Origin: Thalassotalea sediminis
GTDB taxonomy: Bacteria; Pseudomonadota; Gammaproteobacteria; Enterobacterales; Alteromonadaceae
DNA length: 64,000 nt
Assembly: GCF_030295915.1 (NCBI RefSeq)
Contig: NZ_AP027361.1
Coordinates: 2,666,001-2,730,000, forward strand
Direction: 5' to 3'
Below are positions 55,893-64,000 of the stretch, in pieces (the first letter of the stretch is position 1; every line of letters starts with the position of its first letter). The notes under the pieces were generated by a model. That model saw only the letters and a list, made by a program, of their open reading frames with translations. It did not search any database and was not told the origin of the DNA. The translations under genes and the position numbers were made by a program.

Positions 55893-57035
55893 TTATGATT
55901 TAAGGTCATCAAAAAACTTTTTAACACTATCAAAAAAACCACTCTCTTTCGGGCTATGCTTTTTTGAACTGGTACTCATTTTAGACTCTAATTGACGTAA
56001 TAAATCAACTTGATCACCGGTTAAATTAATGGGTGTTTCAACCACAACTTTACACATTAAATCACCAACACTGTGACTTCTTACTGATTTGACGCCCTTG
56101 CCACGTAACCTAAACATCTTACCTGTTTGTGTTTCCTTAGGTACTTTAAGCTTCACTTTACCTTCCAGGGTTGGTACTTCAATTTCACCACCAAGAGCCG
56201 CGGTAGAGAAACTAATAGGCATTTCACAATATAAATGGTTTTCATCACGCACAAATATCGGATGATCCTTCACATTAACTTGCACATAAAGATCACCAGC
56301 TGGAGCTCCTTGCTCGCCAGCTTCACCTTCTCCTGACAAGCGAATTCTATCGCCTGTATCTACACCTGCCGGTATTTTTGCATTTAACGTTTTAGTTTTC
56401 TGAACTCTACCTTGACCATGACATGAGTTACAAGGATCAGAAACTACTTTACCTTTACCGTTACAGCTCGGGCACGTTTGTTGTACAGCAAACATGCCTT
56501 GACGCATTTGAACCTGGCCATGGCCATGACAAGTACTACAGGTTTTAGGCTGTGTACCTTTTTTAGCACCAGAGCCATTGCAAGGCTCACATTGCACGTA
56601 AGTAGGTACTTTAATTTCAACCGACTTGCCGCGTACAGCCTCTTCTAAAGACAGTTCAAGGTTATATCTTAAGTCACTGCCTCTTCTAGCGCGCTGACCG
56701 CCGCCACCGCCTCTGCGACCACCACCGAAAATATCACCAAAAACATCACCGAAAATATCGCCAAAGTCAGCTCCACCGCCGTAGCCACCGCCACCGCCCA
56801 TACCGCCTTGCTCAAATGCCGCATGGCCATATTGATCATAAGCAGCACGTTTTTGATCATCAGTTAAGATTTCATAAGCTTCTTTTATCTGCTTAAAAGT
56901 TTCTTCCTTTTCTTTGTCACCTTTAGTGCGGTCTGGGTGAAACTTCATCGCAAGACGTTTGTACGCCTTTTTAATGTCACGTTCAGACGCATCTCGTTCG
57001 ACGTCTAATATTTCATAGTAATCACGTTTGGACAT
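55893..57035 (-). CDS. dnaJ: Chaperone DnaJ
   Basis: 380 residues, class A J protein: J domain with HPD at 33-35, G/F region ([30 protein letters not shown]), four CxxCxGxG zinc repeats ([32 protein letters not shown]) and a C-terminal substrate domain. Stimulates DnaK ATPase. Downstream of dnaK by 290 bp. Confidence 0.97.
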   Translation of the reverse strand: MSKRDYYEILDVERDASERDIKKAYKRLAMKFHPDRTKGDKEKEETFKQIKEAYEILTDDQKRAAYDQYGHAAFEQGGMGGGGGYGGGADFGDIFGDVFGDIFGGGRRGGGGGQRARRGSDLRYNLELSLEEAVRGKSVEIKVPTYVQCEPCNGSGAKKGTQPKTCSTCHGHGQVQMRQGMFAVQQTCPSCNGKGKVVSDPCNSCHGQGRVQKTKTLNAKIPAGVDTGDRIRLSGEGEAGEQGAPAGDLYVQVNVKDHPIFVRDENHLYCEMPISFSTAALGGEIEVPTLEGKVKLKVPKETQTGKMFRLRGKGVKSVRSHSVGDLMCKVVVETPINLTGDQVDLLRQLESKMSTSSKKHSPKESGFFDSVKKFFDDLKS

Positions 57036-57152
57036 AGTTTTGATTCTTTCTATTTACTGCAATTTTCGAAAATTAATTTTTTTATGGGCTTTTACCGATA
57101 AAAAAATTAACTCTGTAATTTCATTAACCTAAAGCTCAATGCTAAACACAAT

Positions 57153-57175
57153 AAAGCGCCGTAAAACGACGCTTT
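57153..57175 (-). terminator. Hairpin between dnaK and dnaJ (attenuator-like)
   Basis: AAAGCG-C-CGT-AAA-ACG-A-CGCTTT, a 9-bp stem with one internal mismatch, about 120 bp upstream of dnaJ. No long T-run on the minus strand, so termination would be partial. A weak dnaK terminator is plausible. Confidence 0.45.
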
Positions 57176-57212
57176 AAGTAAAACAGAATGTTCATTTTAA
57201 GTATTTGTCTAT

Positions 57213-57309
57213 GCAGAGACGCACTATAACAAATCGGACACACGGAGCTCCTTACTTTCAACAAAAGAACTAAGTGAGTATGTCCAACGCAGTTATAGAG
57301 CGAAACTGC
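57213..57309. repeat. Nested imperfect hairpin element between dnaK and dnaJ
   Basis: Successive matching segments around one axis: GCAG/CTGC (57213-57216, 57306-57309), CGC/GCG, CTATAAC/GTTATAG (57224-57230, 57292-57298), GGACA/TGTCC (57236-57240, 57281-57285) and CTTACTT/AAGTGAG (57251-57257, 57272-57278; one G-T). Small unpaired spacers separate them (AAATC on the left, AACGCA on the right). It reads as a 97-nt structured DNA/RNA element starting 18 bp after the dnaK stop. Confidence 0.65.
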
Positions 57310-57326
57310 GACGACAAAGCTTAAAA

Positions 57327-59255
57327 TTACTTATCGTCTTTCACCTCTTCAAACTCAGCGTCAACAACGTCATCTCCAGGCTTAGCACCTGCGTCAGTTG
57401 CATCAGCTTCAGGAGCTGCACCGCCTTGTTGTGCTTGCGCTTTCGCTTGTGCAATTTCCATTAGCTTATGAGAAGCTTCAACAACTGCTTGTGATTTAGC
57501 ATCGATTTCTTCTTTGCTTTCACCTTTAATTGCTGTTTCTAATTCAGCAAGTGCAGCTTCAATTTTCTCTTTATCTTCAGCCGGTAAATCATCACCTGCT
57601 TCAGTAATTTGCGTACGAGTCGCATGAACCATACCATCAGCTTGGTTACGTGCCGTAACTAACTCTTCAAATTTCGCATCGGCATCAGCATTTGCTTCAG
57701 CGTCACGTACCATTTGATCTACTTCATCGTCTGATAAGCCAGAAGACGCTTTAATAGTGATCTTCTGCTCTTTACCTGTATTCTTATCTTTCGCAGATAC
57801 ATGTAAAATACCATCAGCATCAATATCAAAAGTTACTTCAATTTGAGGCATTCCTCGTGGCGCCGCATCAATACCTTCTAGATTAAATTGACCTAAAGAT
57901 TTATTTGCTTGTGCTTGTTTACGCTCACCTTGCAATACATGCACAGTTACTGCAGCTTGATTATCTTCTGCCGTTGAGAACGTTTGAGATTGCTTAGTTG
58001 GGATAGTTGTGTTTTTATCGATAACTTTCGTCATCACACCACCCATTGTCTCAATACCTAACGATAATGGCGTTACATCTAATAACAATACGTCTGTTAC
58101 GTCACCAGCTAAAACACCAGCCTGTACCGCAGCACCTGACGCTACTGCTTCATCAGGGTTAACGTCTTTACGTGGCTCTTTACCAAAGAAATCCGTTACA
58201 ACTTTCTGTACTAGTGGCATACGTGTTTGACCACCAACCAAAATAACATCTGTAACCTCTGAGGTAGACAAATCAGCATCTGCCAATGCAGTTTTTAATG
58301 GTTCAAGAGTCGCTTTAACCATGTCTTCTACTAAAGATTCAAGTTTTGCACGTGTCACTTTAATGTTCATGTGCTTTGGACCTGACGCATCAGCAGTAAT
58401 GTATGGTAAATTAACATCTGTTTGTTGTGCTGATGAAAGTTCACATTTTGCTTTTTCAGCAGCTTCTTTAAGGCGCTGCATCGCAAGAGGATCTTTCGTT
58501 AGATCCATACCTTGATCTTTCTTAAACTCTTCAACTAAATAATCGATCATGCGATTATCAAAGTCTTCACCACCAAGGTGCGTATCACCGTTAGTCGCTA
58601 GTACTTCAAAAGTGTGCTCACCTTCAACTTCGTCAATTTCAATAATTGAGATATCAAACGTACCACCACCTAAGTCATAAACGGCAACAACTTTTTCACC
58701 TTTCTTCTTATCCATTCCATAAGCAAGTGCAGCTGCAGTTGGCTCGTTAATAATGCGCTTAACGTCTAAGCCAGCGATACGACCAGCATCTTTCGTTGCT
58801 TGACGCTGTGAATCATTAAAGTAAGCAGGAACAGTTATAACAGCTTCAGATACGCTCTCGCCCAAATAGTCTTCCGCTGTCTTCTTCATTTTTTTCAAAA
58901 CTTCAGCAGAAACTTGTGGTGGCGCCATTTTTTCGCCTTTCGCTTCTACCCATGCATCGCCATTGTCGGCTTTAACAATACCAAAAGGCATGATACCGAT
59001 ATCACGTTGCACTTCTTTATCTTCAAAGCGACGACCGATTAAACGCTTAATAGCGAATAATGTGTTGTTAGGGTTAGTTACCGCTTGGCGTTTTGCCGGT
59101 TGGCCAACTAATGTCTCACCATCTTCTGTATATGCGATAATAGAAGGGGTTGTACGATCGCCTTCCGCATTTTCAATAACACGTACTTTGTCGCCATCAA
59201 GAACAGCTACACATGAGTTAGTTGTCCCTAGGTCAATACCAATAATTTTGCCCAT
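57327..59255 (-). CDS. dnaK: Chaperone DnaK
   Basis: 642 residues from the ATG at 59255 ([15 protein letters not shown]); the in-frame codon upstream is not needed because GGAG sits 9 nt before. Nucleotide-binding domain ([28 protein letters not shown]), interdomain linker [13 protein letters not shown], substrate domain and a C-terminal acidic tail ending EEVKDDK. Own sigma-32-type promoter and separated from grpE by a terminator. Confidence 0.97.
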   Translation of the reverse strand: MGKIIGIDLGTTNSCVAVLDGDKVRVIENAEGDRTTPSIIAYTEDGETLVGQPAKRQAVTNPNNTLFAIKRLIGRRFEDKEVQRDIGIMPFGIVKADNGDAWVEAKGEKMAPPQVSAEVLKKMKKTAEDYLGESVSEAVITVPAYFNDSQRQATKDAGRIAGLDVKRIINEPTAAALAYGMDKKKGEKVVAVYDLGGGTFDISIIEIDEVEGEHTFEVLATNGDTHLGGEDFDNRMIDYLVEEFKKDQGMDLTKDPLAMQRLKEAAEKAKCELSSAQQTDVNLPYITADASGPKHMNIKVTRAKLESLVEDMVKATLEPLKTALADADLSTSEVTDVILVGGQTRMPLVQKVVTDFFGKEPRKDVNPDEAVASGAAVQAGVLAGDVTDVLLLDVTPLSLGIETMGGVMTKVIDKNTTIPTKQSQTFSTAEDNQAAVTVHVLQGERKQAQANKSLGQFNLEGIDAAPRGMPQIEVTFDIDADGILHVSAKDKNTGKEQKITIKASSGLSDDEVDQMVRDAEANADADAKFEELVTARNQADGMVHATRTQITEAGDDLPAEDKEKIEAALAELETAIKGESKEEIDAKSQAVVEASHKLMEIAQAKAQAQQGGAAPEADATDAGAKPGDDVVDAEFEEVKDDK

Positions 59256-59306
59256 CTTAAGGATCTCCAAATTCTATCTTTACAATTAATTTCGTTGTTG
59301 ACCATT

Positions 59307-59335
59307 TAGTGGGGGCAAGAAAAATTGTTTTCAAC
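59307..59335 (-). promoter_or_regulatory. Sigma-32 type promoter of dnaK
   Basis: GTTGAAA (59329-59335), 14-bp spacer, CCCCACTA (59307-59314) on the minus strand, about 52 bp before the dnaK ATG. Near the RpoH consensus. Confidence 0.75.
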
Positions 59336-59429
59336 TGTTGAATACGAAAAAAATGAAAAAAATGTCATTTTATTTGTGTATAAGTCAGATAATTTTCCAA
59401 TCTTGTCTTTGTTTTGATCAACAAGGTAT

Positions 59430-59458
59430 AAAAAAGCCAGGTAACACCTGGCTTTTTT
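59430..59458 (-). terminator. Intrinsic terminator of grpE
   Basis: 11-bp stem AAAAAGCCAGG / CCTGGCTTTTT with loop TAACA, T-run on the minus strand, 14 bp after the grpE stop. Confidence 0.93.
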
Positions 59459-59472
59459 CATAAATATTTAGG

Positions 59473-60096
59473 TTAAGCTTGCGTATCTACCGCAGGCTTT
59501 GCTTTTGATACCATCACCATCGCAGGACGCACTAAGCGGCCGTTCAATTCATAGCCCTTTTGCATAACAGCTATTACAGTGTTTGGTTCAACACCTTCAA
59601 CTTCTTGCATTGACATTGCTTGATGCAATTCAGGATTAAACGGCTGGTCTTGGGGATCAACACTTTTCACATCAAATTTTTCTAGCGTACTTAGAAAGCT
59701 TTGTAGTGTAAGTTCAACACCTTCAAGCATTGGTTTAGTTTCATCATTATCTTTATCAAAGGATGCCACAGCTCTTTCTAAGTTATCTACTACCGGTAGT
59801 AACTCACCCACAAACTTTTCTAATGCAAACTTGCGTGCTTTTTCAACATCTTGTGCGCTACGACGACGAACGTTATCGACTTCTGCTTTAGCACGAATAA
59901 CAGAGTCTTTTTGATCTGCAACCGTTGATTGCGCTGCCGCTAAAGCAAGTTCAAGCTCGTTAATACGCTCTTGTTCTGCACTAATCGCTTCATGTGCATG
60001 GTCATGTTGTTCTTCAACTTGCTCTTCCGCTTCTGCGATAATCTTCTCTGCAGCTAATTCCTCTGCACTTTTATTTTCTGATGATTCATTAGACAT
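59473..60096 (-). CDS. grpE: Nucleotide exchange factor GrpE
   Basis: 207 residues from the ATG at 60096, supported by GGAG 7 nt upstream and the start [10 protein letters not shown]. An acidic N-terminus and long helix (about 30-90: [19 protein letters not shown] ... [32 protein letters not shown]) are followed by the head with [11 protein letters not shown] and [13 protein letters not shown]. Drives ADP release from DnaK. Confidence 0.96.
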   Translation of the reverse strand: MSNESSENKSAEELAAEKIIAEAEEQVEEQHDHAHEAISAEQERINELELALAAAQSTVADQKDSVIRAKAEVDNVRRRSAQDVEKARKFALEKFVGELLPVVDNLERAVASFDKDNDETKPMLEGVELTLQSFLSTLEKFDVKSVDPQDQPFNPELHQAMSMQEVEGVEPNTVIAVMQKGYELNGRLVRPAMVMVSKAKPAVDTQA

Positions 60097-60149
60097 GAAA
60101 CAACTCCACAATTCTTAATATAACAGGATAATATAGTCGATTTGGGTAA

Positions 60150-60177
60150 TTATGGGGGCTTCCCTTTACGATTCAAG
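60150..60177 (-). promoter_or_regulatory. Sigma-32 type promoter of grpE
   Basis: CTTGAAT (60171-60177), 13-bp spacer, CCCCATAA (60150-60157) on the minus strand. Excellent match to the RpoH consensus, about 50 bp before the grpE ATG. Confidence 0.85.
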
Positions 60178-60269
60178 CTTAAATATAAAAGATTTATAAA
60201 AAAGTAACCTTTACAAGCGGTTAAAATACAGCGAAACTTTTACTATTCAATGACTAAACGCTTACGATA

Positions 60270-61151
60270 ATGACAACTGTCTACAGCACAATAGGCCTTA
60301 TAGGCAAGCCTAAGCATAAAGGCGCAAAACATACGATTGAAACCTTATATGAGTTTTTATATAAACAAGGCTATCAAGTACTCGTTGAGAGCTCCGTTTC
60401 AGCTGGACTTGAGTTAACAGAGCTACATCAGCGAACGCTAGTTGAAATAGGTGAACAAGCAGATTTAGCTATCGTAGTTGGCGGAGATGGCTATATGCTT
60501 GGTGCTGCGCGTGTACTTTCTTGTTATAACATTGGCGTTATTGGTGTAAACAGGGGTAACCTTGGTTTTTTAACTGATTTAGCACCGACAGAGCTTATTG
60601 AGCCACTTAAGCAAATATTAGCTGGCAAATCGCATTCAGAGCAGCGATTCATTATTGAAGCTGAAGTTTATCGTCATGGAAAATTAAAAAGCTCTAACAG
60701 CGCAGTAAACGAAGCAGTCCTTCACGCGGGTAAAGTTGCAAGTATGATTGAGTTTGAAGTGTATATCGATGGTAGCTTCATGTTTAGTCAACGCTCTGAT
60801 GGCTTAATTGTATCGACGCCTACAGGCTCAACTGCATACTCGATGTCTGCAGGTGGACCTATACTTACGCCAAACTTAAATGCGTTATCATTAGTTCCAA
60901 TGTTTCCACATACGTTAACTAGCCGTCCTATTGTTGTAGATGGAAATAGTGAAATTAAACTTGTACTTGCCAATGAAAACTACGAAAGCTTACAAGTAAG
61001 TTGTGACGGGCATGTCATTCTAGCTGTTATGCCAGGTGATGAAGTTATTATTAGAAAAAGTGTAAATACATTAAGGCTTATCCACCCTCTAGATCATGAC
61101 TACTTTAATGTACTCAGACAAAAGTTGAGTTGGGGTAATAAACTTTATTAA
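60270..61151 (+). CDS. nadK: NAD kinase
   Basis: 293 residues. Motif [11 protein letters not shown] (71-81), NEAVLH and [16 protein letters not shown] are the defining NadK elements. Phosphorylates NAD to NADP. Divergent from grpE; recN follows, and the nadK-recN order is shared with E. coli. Confidence 0.96.
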   Translation: MTTVYSTIGLIGKPKHKGAKHTIETLYEFLYKQGYQVLVESSVSAGLELTELHQRTLVEIGEQADLAIVVGGDGYMLGAARVLSCYNIGVIGVNRGNLGFLTDLAPTELIEPLKQILAGKSHSEQRFIIEAEVYRHGKLKSSNSAVNEAVLHAGKVASMIEFEVYIDGSFMFSQRSDGLIVSTPTGSTAYSMSAGGPILTPNLNALSLVPMFPHTLTSRPIVVDGNSEIKLVLANENYESLQVSCDGHVILAVMPGDEVIIRKSVNTLRLIHPLDHDYFNVLRQKLSWGNKLY

Positions 61152-61214
61152 CATTTTCAGTTAGTTAATAACTAAAATAAAATTTATCTCGATTTCAACT
61201 TGCACCTTTAATGA

Positions 61215-61252
61215 TTACTGTATAAATTAACACCTATGGATTTATACAGTAA
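61215..61252 (+). promoter_or_regulatory. Two abutting LexA-like boxes upstream of recN
   Basis: Box 1 CTGT-N8-ACAC (61218-61233) and box 2 CTAT-N8-ACAG (61234-61249) each differ from CTGT-N8-ACAG by one base. Their outer halves form a perfect 13-bp inverted repeat (TTACTGTATAAAT and its complement). Box 1 overlaps TATAAA, a probable -10. Confidence 0.8.
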
Positions 61253-61261
61253 CTAACAACT

Positions 61262-62926
61262 ATGCTTGTTCATTTATCAATTCAAAATTTCGCTATTGTT
61301 AAGTCGCTCGAAATCGAATGGCGATCTGGCATGACTACAATTACTGGTGAGACTGGTGCAGGTAAATCAATTGCCATTGATGCATTAGGGCTATGCCTCG
61401 GTGATAGAGCCGTTACCAACGTGGTTCGTCCTAATAGTAAACAAGCGTCACTTGTTGCCACTTTTGATATTGAAGATAATCAACCAGCGATTAATTGGTT
61501 AAAAAACAATGATTTTTCTACGGAAGACGAGTGCATTTTACGGCGCGTAATATCTGCTGAGGGTCGTTCAAAATCTTATATAAACGGAACACCTGTTCCA
61601 CTAACACAACTAAAAGATATCAGTCAGTTTTTGATTAATATTCATGGCCAACATGATCATCAACTAATTACAAAAAACCATACGCAAAAGCAAATGCTCG
61701 ATGACTTTGCAAATCATAGACATTTATTAGAAGACGTTAAATTTCACTATCAAAAATGGCAAAGTTTGACACAAGAATTAACACAACTACAAACGTCGCA
61801 ACAAAGCAGAGAAGCACAGCAACAGTTATTACAATATCAAGTGAGTGAACTTGACGACTTCGGCTTGATCGAAAACGAATTCACTCAATTAGAAGTTGAT
61901 TATAAAAAATTCAGCAATTGCCAACATTTACTTGATAGCTCTTTACAAGCAATTCATCTTTTAAGCGACGATGATACCTTTAATATAAATGATGCGCTAA
62001 GAACTTGTATTGAAAAAGTAGCCAATATTACGAGTGTAGATACCACACTAGTACCTGTGATGGATCAAATGAATGAAGCATTGTTACAACTAGAAGATGC
62101 AAGCCAAGAGCTTAAAGATTACAATGCACGATTAGAGCTAGATCCTCAATATTTTCAAACCATTGAAGAAAGATATTCAACAGCAATACAGCTCGCTAAA
62201 AAACATCAAACACAACCAGAAGCACTGCATCAACTTCATTATGATTTGAAACAACAGTTGTCGGCAATAACCACTGATGAGTCGAGATTAAATCAGTTAC
62301 ACCAAGAAATAGATTTTGCTAAAAATCAATATGTCGACAGCGCTCAAAAACTGACAGAATCCCGCCAAAAAGCAGCAATAACACTAAGCGCAAAAATTAC
62401 TGATAGTATGCGTGAGTTAAATATGGAACATGGACAGTTTTGTGTTGCTGTAAGTAATGAAAACTCTGAGAAAATGTCTGCATCAGGTAGCGACGACATT
62501 AACTTTTTGGTTAGCTTAAACCCAGGACAGTCACTAGATACAATGAGCAAAGTTGCATCAGGTGGTGAACTTTCTCGTATTAGCTTAGCAATGCAGGTAA
62601 TCTTGTCACATCAAGTTACCGCGCCTAGTTTAATTTTCGACGAAGTAGATGTTGGTATCAGTGGGCCAACTGCTGCAATGGTTGGTAGTAAGTTAAAACA
62701 ACTTGCTCAGAATACACAGGTAATATGTGTTACTCACCTCCCTCAAGTAGCCAGTAAAGGTCATCAACAATTTTTTGTCAGCAAATTAACCGATGGTGAG
62801 CATACTGAAACAAAAGTCACGGAACTATCTACAAATGCACGCGTCAAAGAAATTGCACGATTACTAGCAGGTGATCAGATAACAGACTCTAGTTTAGCAA
62901 ACGCCCAAGAATTGTTAGCAGGTTAA
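61262..62926 (+). CDS. recN: DNA repair protein RecN
   Basis: 554 residues, SMC-like ATPase. Walker A GETGAGKS (29-36), long coiled-coil middle, and C-terminal signature MSKVASGGELSRISLAMQVI with Walker B PSLIFDEVDVGISG. Acts early in double-strand break repair, and LexA-controlled in E. coli. Double LexA-like sites precede it. Confidence 0.97.
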   Translation: MLVHLSIQNFAIVKSLEIEWRSGMTTITGETGAGKSIAIDALGLCLGDRAVTNVVRPNSKQASLVATFDIEDNQPAINWLKNNDFSTEDECILRRVISAEGRSKSYINGTPVPLTQLKDISQFLINIHGQHDHQLITKNHTQKQMLDDFANHRHLLEDVKFHYQKWQSLTQELTQLQTSQQSREAQQQLLQYQVSELDDFGLIENEFTQLEVDYKKFSNCQHLLDSSLQAIHLLSDDDTFNINDALRTCIEKVANITSVDTTLVPVMDQMNEALLQLEDASQELKDYNARLELDPQYFQTIEERYSTAIQLAKKHQTQPEALHQLHYDLKQQLSAITTDESRLNQLHQEIDFAKNQYVDSAQKLTESRQKAAITLSAKITDSMRELNMEHGQFCVAVSNENSEKMSASGSDDINFLVSLNPGQSLDTMSKVASGGELSRISLAMQVILSHQVTAPSLIFDEVDVGISGPTAAMVGSKLKQLAQNTQVICVTHLPQVASKGHQQFFVSKLTDGEHTETKVTELSTNARVKEIARLLAGDQITDSSLANAQELLAG

Positions 62927-63091
62927 AAGTAAATAACTAAACGCCATTAACTATGACATTTGCACTTGCCTTTTATAAGCATTAATGGCATTAATTTTAT
63001 TTAATACGCTAAGTTTTTAAAAAAGTTTTGTATCTCTGGGCTTGCTTAGTTATCATCCCCACTCACAAAAAAAAGGGTTACTAATTACATC

Positions 63092-63439
63092 ATGTTGTTT
63101 CGAATTTTAACGTTAATTGCTTTATTAGGATTGTCTGCTTGTACTGGCTGGATTTACCGGATAGATATTCCACAAGGGAACTTCCTTGAACAGAAAGATA
63201 TCGATAAATTGCAATTAGGCATGACCAAAGAACAAGTAAAGTTTGTATTAGGTACACCTGTTGTTACTGACACATTCAACAATAATGTTTGGCATTATGT
63301 TTACCGTTTTAAGTCAGGTAGAAGTGAGGCGTTAAATAAAGATAGAAAGTTTATAGTGACCTTTGAAGATAATAAATTAAAAGATGCCCAAGGCGATTTT
63401 GAATTACCAGAAAGCTTTTACACCCCTATCGTTAATTAG
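63092..63439 (+). CDS. bamE: Outer membrane assembly lipoprotein BamE
   Basis: 115 residues. Signal with lipobox LSAC, lipidation at C17; the mature part has the SmpA/OmlA fold with YRIDIPQGNFL, LQLGMTKEQVKFVLGTP and NNVWHYVYRF. Component of the beta-barrel assembly complex. Shares its context with recN as in many gammaproteobacteria. Strong terminator downstream. Confidence 0.95.
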   Translation: MLFRILTLIALLGLSACTGWIYRIDIPQGNFLEQKDIDKLQLGMTKEQVKFVLGTPVVTDTFNNNVWHYVYRFKSGRSEALNKDRKFIVTFEDNKLKDAQGDFELPESFYTPIVN

Positions 63440-63445
63440 CACGAT

Positions 63446-63477
63446 AAAAAAAACCGATATTTATTATCGGTTTTTTT
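63446..63477. terminator. Bidirectional terminator between bamE and an enolase-superfamily gene
   Basis: Stem AAAAAACCGATA / TATCGGTTTTTTT around loop TTTAT (63447-63477). T-runs on both strands. Confidence 0.93.
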
Positions 63478-63498
63478 AGCCTTAAAAGTTATTCCGTT

Positions 63499-64000
63499 CT
63501 ACGCTTTCAATGCATTTACAGTAACATTAGGCGAGCGTTTTACAATTTCATCATTAAGCTCAATACCGATACCTGGTGTTTCAGATACATTAAAAATACC
63601 ATTTTTCGGTTGAGGATCCTGTATACACAATTCGCGATTCCAATGTTTAATCGCGTATGTATGATGTTCATGAATTAAAAAGTTGGGTATTGCCGTTTCT
63701 AAATGCAATGACGCAGCTGTAGCCACTGGACCACCACAAACATGCGCTTGAATACGAATATCGTATGTATCAGCATAATCACACACTTTTTTTGCTTCTG
63801 TAAAGCCACCACATAACCCTACATCAGGTTGCAACACATCAATACTTTGGTCTTCAAAGTAAGGACGAACATCCCAGCGATGATACAAGCGTTCGCCACC
63901 CGCTATAGGCACGTTTACTTTATCGGCTACCTTTTTATGTACTTTATTATTAAGGTAATTAACAGGCTCTTCATACATCATACAGCCAACTTCTTCAATT
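63499..64000 (-). CDS. Enolase-superfamily (mandelate racemase subgroup) enzyme, partial
   Basis: Only the C-terminal 167 residues are in the window. MMYEEPVNYLNN, PIAGGERLYHRWD (metal-ligand Glu), DVLQPDVGLCGGFTEAKKV and the catalytic-His region IQAHVCGGPVATAAS match the mandelate racemase/muconate lactonising enzyme branch, which includes sugar-acid dehydratases. The substrate cannot be told from this part. It may begin a carbohydrate-catabolism region to the right. Confidence 0.85.
   Translation of the reverse strand, partial: IEEVGCMMYEEPVNYLNNKVHKKVADKVNVPIAGGERLYHRWDVRPYFEDQSIDVLQPDVGLCGGFTEAKKVCDYADTYDIRIQAHVCGGPVATAASLHLETAIPNFLIHEHHTYAIKHWNRELCIQDPQPKNGIFNVSETPGIGIELNDEIVKRSPNVTVNALKA

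Noticed and set aside
57213..57309. A definite integron attC site
   Set aside because: Core sites do not meet RYYYAAC/GTTRRRY strictly and no intI or cassette is present. Kept only as a resemblance in the findings.

Overview
The window is a 64 kb stretch of AT-rich chromosome from a gammaproteobacterium. Gene content and order (psp-sap, phhAB-tyrR, tig-clpPX-lon-hupB-ppiD, purF-cvpA-dedD-folC-accD, asd-fimV-truA, fabB-mnmC-yfcL-epmC, dnaJ-dnaK-grpE-nadK-recN-bamE) fit a marine Alteromonadales member. Colwelliaceae (Colwellia/Thalassotalea) is the likeliest family; that placement is inference from gene content, low GC and protein flavour, not from a search. Nearly all of it is core chromosome. 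No phage, plasmid, insertion sequence or CRISPR array is visible.

Layout. 1-3 kb: a partial DUF3450 secreted protein, a TauE/YfcA-type exporter, priC, a ComFB-like protein and the 4.5S RNA of the signal recognition particle. 3-8 kb: a DUF3014 membrane protein and an aromatic amino acid block (maiA, tyrR, phhB, phhA) with clear TyrR boxes. 8-18.6 kb: the envelope stress block ycjF-ycjX and pspCBA facing pspF, followed by the sapABCDF peptide/polyamine-type ABC transporter. 18.6-27.3 kb: the proteostasis block ppiD, hupB, lon, clpX, clpP, tig, all on the minus strand. 27.3-28.6 kb: a tRNA operon Pro-Arg-His-Pro driven by a near-consensus promoter and followed by a tandem duplication that carries a tRNA-Pro 3' fragment. 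28.7-34.4 kb: folD, cysS, ppiB, lpxH, miaE, a small unknown and a Yip1 protein.

34.4-48.3 kb: purF, cvpA, dedD, folC, accD, truA, an unknown secreted protein, the giant acidic repeat protein FimV, asd, pdxB and fabB. The fabB upstream region holds overlapping FadR-like and FabR-like operators. 48.5-55.8 kb: mnmC, yfcL, a COG3199-type ATP-NAD kinase homologue, epmC, nhaA facing an Lrp-family regulator, an unknown secreted protein, and a divergent XRE regulator/mini membrane protein pair separated by a 37-bp palindrome. 55.9-64 kb: dnaJ, dnaK and grpE with separate sigma-32-type promoters, nadK, recN behind two abutting LexA-like boxes, bamE, and a partial enolase-superfamily enzyme.

The regulatory reading is the main yield. 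TyrR boxes sit at tyrR and phhA, a sigma-54-like promoter at pspA opposite pspF, sigma-32-like promoters at lon, dnaK and grpE, a FadR/FabR pair at fabB, and LexA-like boxes at recN. The least explained elements are a nested imperfect hairpin between dnaK and dnaJ (attC-like in layout), the tRNA-Pro duplication with its 84-bp palindrome-rich insert, a perfect 12-bp inverted repeat upstream of the DUF3014 gene, and the XRE/palindrome/mini-protein unit.
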